A stretch of DNA of 64,000 bases, taken from contig NZ_JBDZDR010000003.1 of the NCBI RefSeq assembly GCF_040049255.1, positions 124,001 through 188,000 of the forward strand. Reading direction: 5' to 3'. The stretch comes from Pseudaminobacter sp040049255. GTDB lineage: Bacteria; Pseudomonadota; Alphaproteobacteria; Rhizobiales; Rhizobiaceae. Under the pieces are notes generated by a model. That model did no database searches. It had not been told where the DNA came from and saw nothing but the letters and a program-made list of their open reading frames with translations. Shown here one piece after another: positions 60,197 to 64,000 of this stretch. Each line of letters opens with the position of its first letter. Within the stretch, counting starts at the first letter, position 1. A program made the position numbers and the translations under genes.

Positions 60197-61438
60197 ATGC
60201 CAATGCATGACCTACGAAAACTCGACCCGATCTATCGCCTCGTTGCAATTTCTGCAGCCGTATTGGTTTCCATACACGCGGCGTTCGTCATCAAAGCTTT
60301 TCTTTCGCCGGAAACTCTTTCGGGATTTGCGGACAAGGATTTCGCCAATTACTGGACGGCGGGCAAACTGATCCTGAACGGTCAGGTGATGGACTTGTTT
60401 GGCCCCCAGCCCGACTATTTCCAGCACCTCCAGGCTGCTTTCGGGACAGGCTATCCCTGGCACAACTGGAGCTATCCGCCGCACTACCTGCTGCTTGTGT
60501 GGCCGCTCGGCTTCTTTGGCTACGAAGCCGCCATGATGCTGTTTCTTGGCTCGACCGCAGCCTTCTTTGTGTGGGCGCTGCGCGCCTTTGTCGGGCGCGG
60601 CAACGTCATGGCCTGGGTGGCCGTCGGCCCCTTCGTTGCCCACAATTTCTGGGTCGCCCAGAACGGCTATCTGTGCGCCGGCCTGGGGCTGGGAGCACTG
60701 GCGCTGCGCGAGAGGAAGCCTGTGGTTGCGGGAATCCTGCTCGGCTTCCTCACCATCAAACCGCAGCTTGGATTGTTGTTCCCGTTCCTGCTCCTGGCGG
60801 AGCGCCGGTGGTCGATGATCGCAAGCGCCGGCATGACCGCCGTGGCGCTGGTCGGACTGTCAGCCGGCCTTTTCGGGATCGATACGTGGAAGGGCTATCT
60901 GGGCGAGGTCATGCCCTACCAGACGTTCGTGATGCGGGAGCTGGAGGGCACGTTCACGGCCATGCTGCCGTCGGTCTATGGAATGTTCAGGAACTGGGCG
61001 GTCGGAGCAGACATGGCGCTCTTGTCCCATCTGGTGGTCGCAGTCCCCGTCGCTGTCCTGACGATATGGGCTTTCTTCAAGGCCAGGGAAGCGCAGGACC
61101 GGGCCATTCTCCTGCTAGTCGCCACGTTCCTGATCCCACCTTATGCGCTCAGCTACGATCTGGGTCTGTTTGCAGCCGCGCTTGCCCTTCTCGCAGGAGG
61201 CAAAAGGGATGGTGAAGCAACCTCAAGAGGCGAGCCAGTACTTTTGGCGGTTGCGATGCTGCTTCCGGTTGTCATGATACCGCTAGGCCACCTCGGTCTG
61301 TCGATCGCTCCGATCGTCATTCTGGGGATTTTTGTCCTCGCACTGCGTCGCGCAGGTCTGGCCTGGACTTCCGGGGCATCGGTCGAGCGAGACTTGATCG
61401 TCAACACGGCTTCGTCACCCGCCGCAGCGTCAGATTGA
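60197..61438 (+). CDS. GT87/DUF2029-family polytopic membrane protein
   Basis: From ATG 60,197 (GGAG six bases upstream) it has 413 residues with about ten membrane helices and the DUF2029 features (DFANYWTAGKLILNGQV, then NWSYPPHYLLLVWPLGF). This group includes polyprenyl-phosphate mannose-dependent glycosyltransferases; the substrate here is unknown. It has somewhat lower GC than neighbours and ends inside alkB: the two genes converge and overlap by 38 bp. Confidence 0.82.
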   Translation: MPMHDLRKLDPIYRLVAISAAVLVSIHAAFVIKAFLSPETLSGFADKDFANYWTAGKLILNGQVMDLFGPQPDYFQHLQAAFGTGYPWHNWSYPPHYLLLVWPLGFFGYEAAMMLFLGSTAAFFVWALRAFVGRGNVMAWVAVGPFVAHNFWVAQNGYLCAGLGLGALALRERKPVVAGILLGFLTIKPQLGLLFPFLLLAERRWSMIASAGMTAVALVGLSAGLFGIDTWKGYLGEVMPYQTFVMRELEGTFTAMLPSVYGMFRNWAVGADMALLSHLVVAVPVAVLTIWAFFKAREAQDRAILLLVATFLIPPYALSYDLGLFAAALALLAGGKRDGEATSRGEPVLLAVAMLLPVVMIPLGHLGLSIAPIVILGIFVLALRRAGLAWTSGASVERDLIVNTASSPAAASD

Positions 61439-62018
61439 TCCGGCCGCCGTTCTTCAACAGCGTCGAAGTGGTGGGATAGATGCGGTCGACGCCGTGGAAG
61501 CACAGCCGGCCTTCACCGCCGAGGATGACGACATCGCCGCTATCCAGCCTTATCGAGACGGTGGGGCCGCTGCGCGCCGTTTCGCCGACGCGGAAGAGGC
61601 AGCTGTCGCCGAGCGAGACCGAAACCACGGGCGCGTCGAGCGCGGCCTCGTCGCGATCCTGGTGCAGGCCCATCTTCGCGGTCTCGGCATAGAAATTGAC
61701 CAGGCAGGCTTCCGGCGGATGCGGATAGCCCGAAAGCTCGCGCCAGATTGTTAGCAGCGCCTCGGGGATCGGCGGCCAAGGGAGACCGGTTTGCGGGTGT
61801 GTCGGCTGGTAGCGGTAGCCGCGCTCGCGGTCCGTCACCCAACCAAGCGCGCCGCAATTGGTCATGCGCACGCTCATTTCCTTGCCGGTGCCGGGCATGG
61901 TCGGCACATAGAGCGGGGCGGCCTGCACCACGGCGCGAATGTCTTCCACCAGCGCGCCTTGCGCGGCGCGGTCGAGATAGCCCGGAATGTGCCTGACGCC
62001 TTTCGGCAGAACCTGCAT
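61401..62018 (-). CDS. alkB: Alpha-ketoglutarate-dependent dioxygenase AlkB
   Basis: Direct oxidative repair of N-alkylated bases in DNA/RNA. The 205 residues from ATG 62,018 contain the Fe-binding HQD (GLHQDRDE), the distal histidine (FHGVDRI), and the 2-oxoglutarate-binding Arg in GGRINLTLRR; the substrate-recognition lid (RYQPTHPQTGLPWPP) is seen. It is not next to ada. Its 3' end overlaps the GT87-like gene on the opposite strand. Confidence 0.95.
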   Translation of the reverse strand: MQVLPKGVRHIPGYLDRAAQGALVEDIRAVVQAAPLYVPTMPGTGKEMSVRMTNCGALGWVTDRERGYRYQPTHPQTGLPWPPIPEALLTIWRELSGYPHPPEACLVNFYAETAKMGLHQDRDEAALDAPVVSVSLGDSCLFRVGETARSGPTVSIRLDSGDVVILGGEGRLCFHGVDRIYPTTSTLLKNGGRINLTLRRVTKPC

Positions 62019-62174
62019 GGTCTTTCCGATCCGCTTTCCGAGGATGATAGGCCGCGATCCTGCGCACTGAAACGAATTCGGCGGCCTTCCCGCGCCTTTC
62101 CGATCAATCGAATGGCCGGCGTGACAAGAAAGGGCCGTCACCGCCACCCGAAACAGGTTGACGCCCGGCGGCGA

Positions 62175-62612
62175 TCAGTCGCTTTCCACCTTGCCGCGCA
62201 GCTTCTTCACCGTCGAGCGGCCGGCCTTGCTCTTCAGCCGGCGCTCGACCGAGCCTTTGGTCGGCTTTGTCTTCTTGCGCGGCTTGGGTGGCGGCTCGGC
62301 GGCCTTGGCCACCAGCGCCGCCAGCCGGGCGCGGGCGTCGGCGCGGTTTTGCTCCTGGGTGCGGAAGCGGCCGGCCTCGATAACGATCACGCCGTCCTTG
62401 GTGGCACGCTGGCCGGCAAGCGCTATGGTGCGTTCGCGCACGCGCTCGGGCAGGCCGGGCGCGTTGCGCGCGTCGAAGCGCAATTGCACCGCCGTCGCAA
62501 CCTTGTTGACGTTCTGGCCGCCAGGGCCGGAGGAGCGGATGAAACTCTCCTCGATGTCGTCGGGCCGGATGACGACGCCTTGCGCGATGATGATGTTTTC
62601 GTCGGCGTTCAT
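62175..62612 (-). CDS. arfB: Alternative ribosome-rescue factor ArfB
   Basis: A peptidyl-tRNA hydrolase that frees stalled ribosomes. The 145 residues have SSGPGGQNVNK with the GGQ motif, and a C-terminal basic tail (KPRKKTKPTKGSVERRLKSK) that enters the mRNA channel. It is a release-factor-like short protein, as ArfB is (YaeJ/ICT1). It lies between alkB and pckA on the same strand. Confidence 0.95.
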   Translation of the reverse strand: MNADENIIIAQGVVIRPDDIEESFIRSSGPGGQNVNKVATAVQLRFDARNAPGLPERVRERTIALAGQRATKDGVIVIEAGRFRTQEQNRADARARLAALVAKAAEPPPKPRKKTKPTKGSVERRLKSKAGRSTVKKLRGKVESD

Positions 62613-62636
62613 GGATCAGTGATGGCGCGGCACGCG

Positions 62637-62667
62637 CAAAAAGAAAAGGCCCGGCGCTGGCCGGGCC
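62637..62667 (-). terminator. Rho-independent terminator of pckA
   Basis: On the minus strand, an 8-bp stem GGCCCGGC/GCCGGGCC with a four-base loop is followed by TTTTCTTTTT, 24 bp after the pckA stop. Confidence 0.9.
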
Positions 62668-62690
62668 CGTTCGAAGGCGGTGCGAAACGC

Positions 62691-64000
<1,310 letters not shown>

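Overview
The window comes from an alphaproteobacterium of the Rhizobiales, most like the Phyllobacteriaceae (Mesorhizobium/Aminobacter type). The basis is GC-rich coding, the protein families (DUF2585, DUF1402, TimA-like Tim44, HemJ, PrtD-type secretion) and the gene order around a Caulobacter/rhizobial-type chromosome origin: hemE-oriC-ppsR-maf-aroE-coaE-dnaQ-secB with parAB-rsmG-mnmG-mnmE nearby. The assignment rests on reading gene order and protein motifs; no database search was possible.

Region 1 (1-22,898) is an accessory genomic island. Its right end is a 45-bp 3' remnant of a tRNA-Gly(GCC) gene (22,854-22,898) next to a P4-type tyrosine integrase (21,378-22,664). The geometry places the intact tRNA and the other end of the island to the left of the window. 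The mobile core is integrase, AlpA-like regulator and a primase/D5-type helicase; no packaging or conjugation genes are seen. Cargo: a large superfamily 2 helicase overlapping the tail of an upstream gene (Hachiman HamAB-like arrangement), a CoiA-like nuclease with an unknown partner, a small PD-(D/E)XK-like protein followed by a McrA-like HNH endonuclease, a type I secretion operon (giant VCBS/RTX protein, PrtD-type ABC exporter, HlyD-type adaptor), a second HNH gene with a probable frameshift, and long gene-poor stretches carrying diverged repeats. A 100-N assembly gap (11,852-11,951) lies inside the VCBS repeats and artificially splits the giant gene.

Region 2 (23,221-29,840) holds an omptin-type outer-membrane protease and a five-gene peptide/nickel-type ABC importer. 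Its binding-protein gene is separated from the permease genes by a small element with 33-bp inverted repeats.

Region 3 (29,889-64,000) is conserved chromosome. holA is followed by the parB-parA-rsmG-mnmG operon and mnmE, with a cluster of parS sites between mnmG and mnmE and another inside rsmG. Next come yyaL-like, rho, hemJ, hemE and the probable oriC (41,973-42,373). Past the origin are ppsR, maf, aroE, coaE, dnaQ, secB, fxsA, timA, mltA, an Smr gene, an XRE regulator, an NTF2-like gene, DUF1402, hslU/DUF2585/GNAT/hslV, the histidine operon hisB-(DUF2628)-hisH-(DUF1330)-hisA-hisF-hisE with coaA, a GT87-like membrane protein, alkB, arfB and the 3' part of pckA. Together these serve origin firing and segregation, tRNA/rRNA modification, heme, shikimate, CoA and histidine synthesis, proteostasis and gluconeogenesis.
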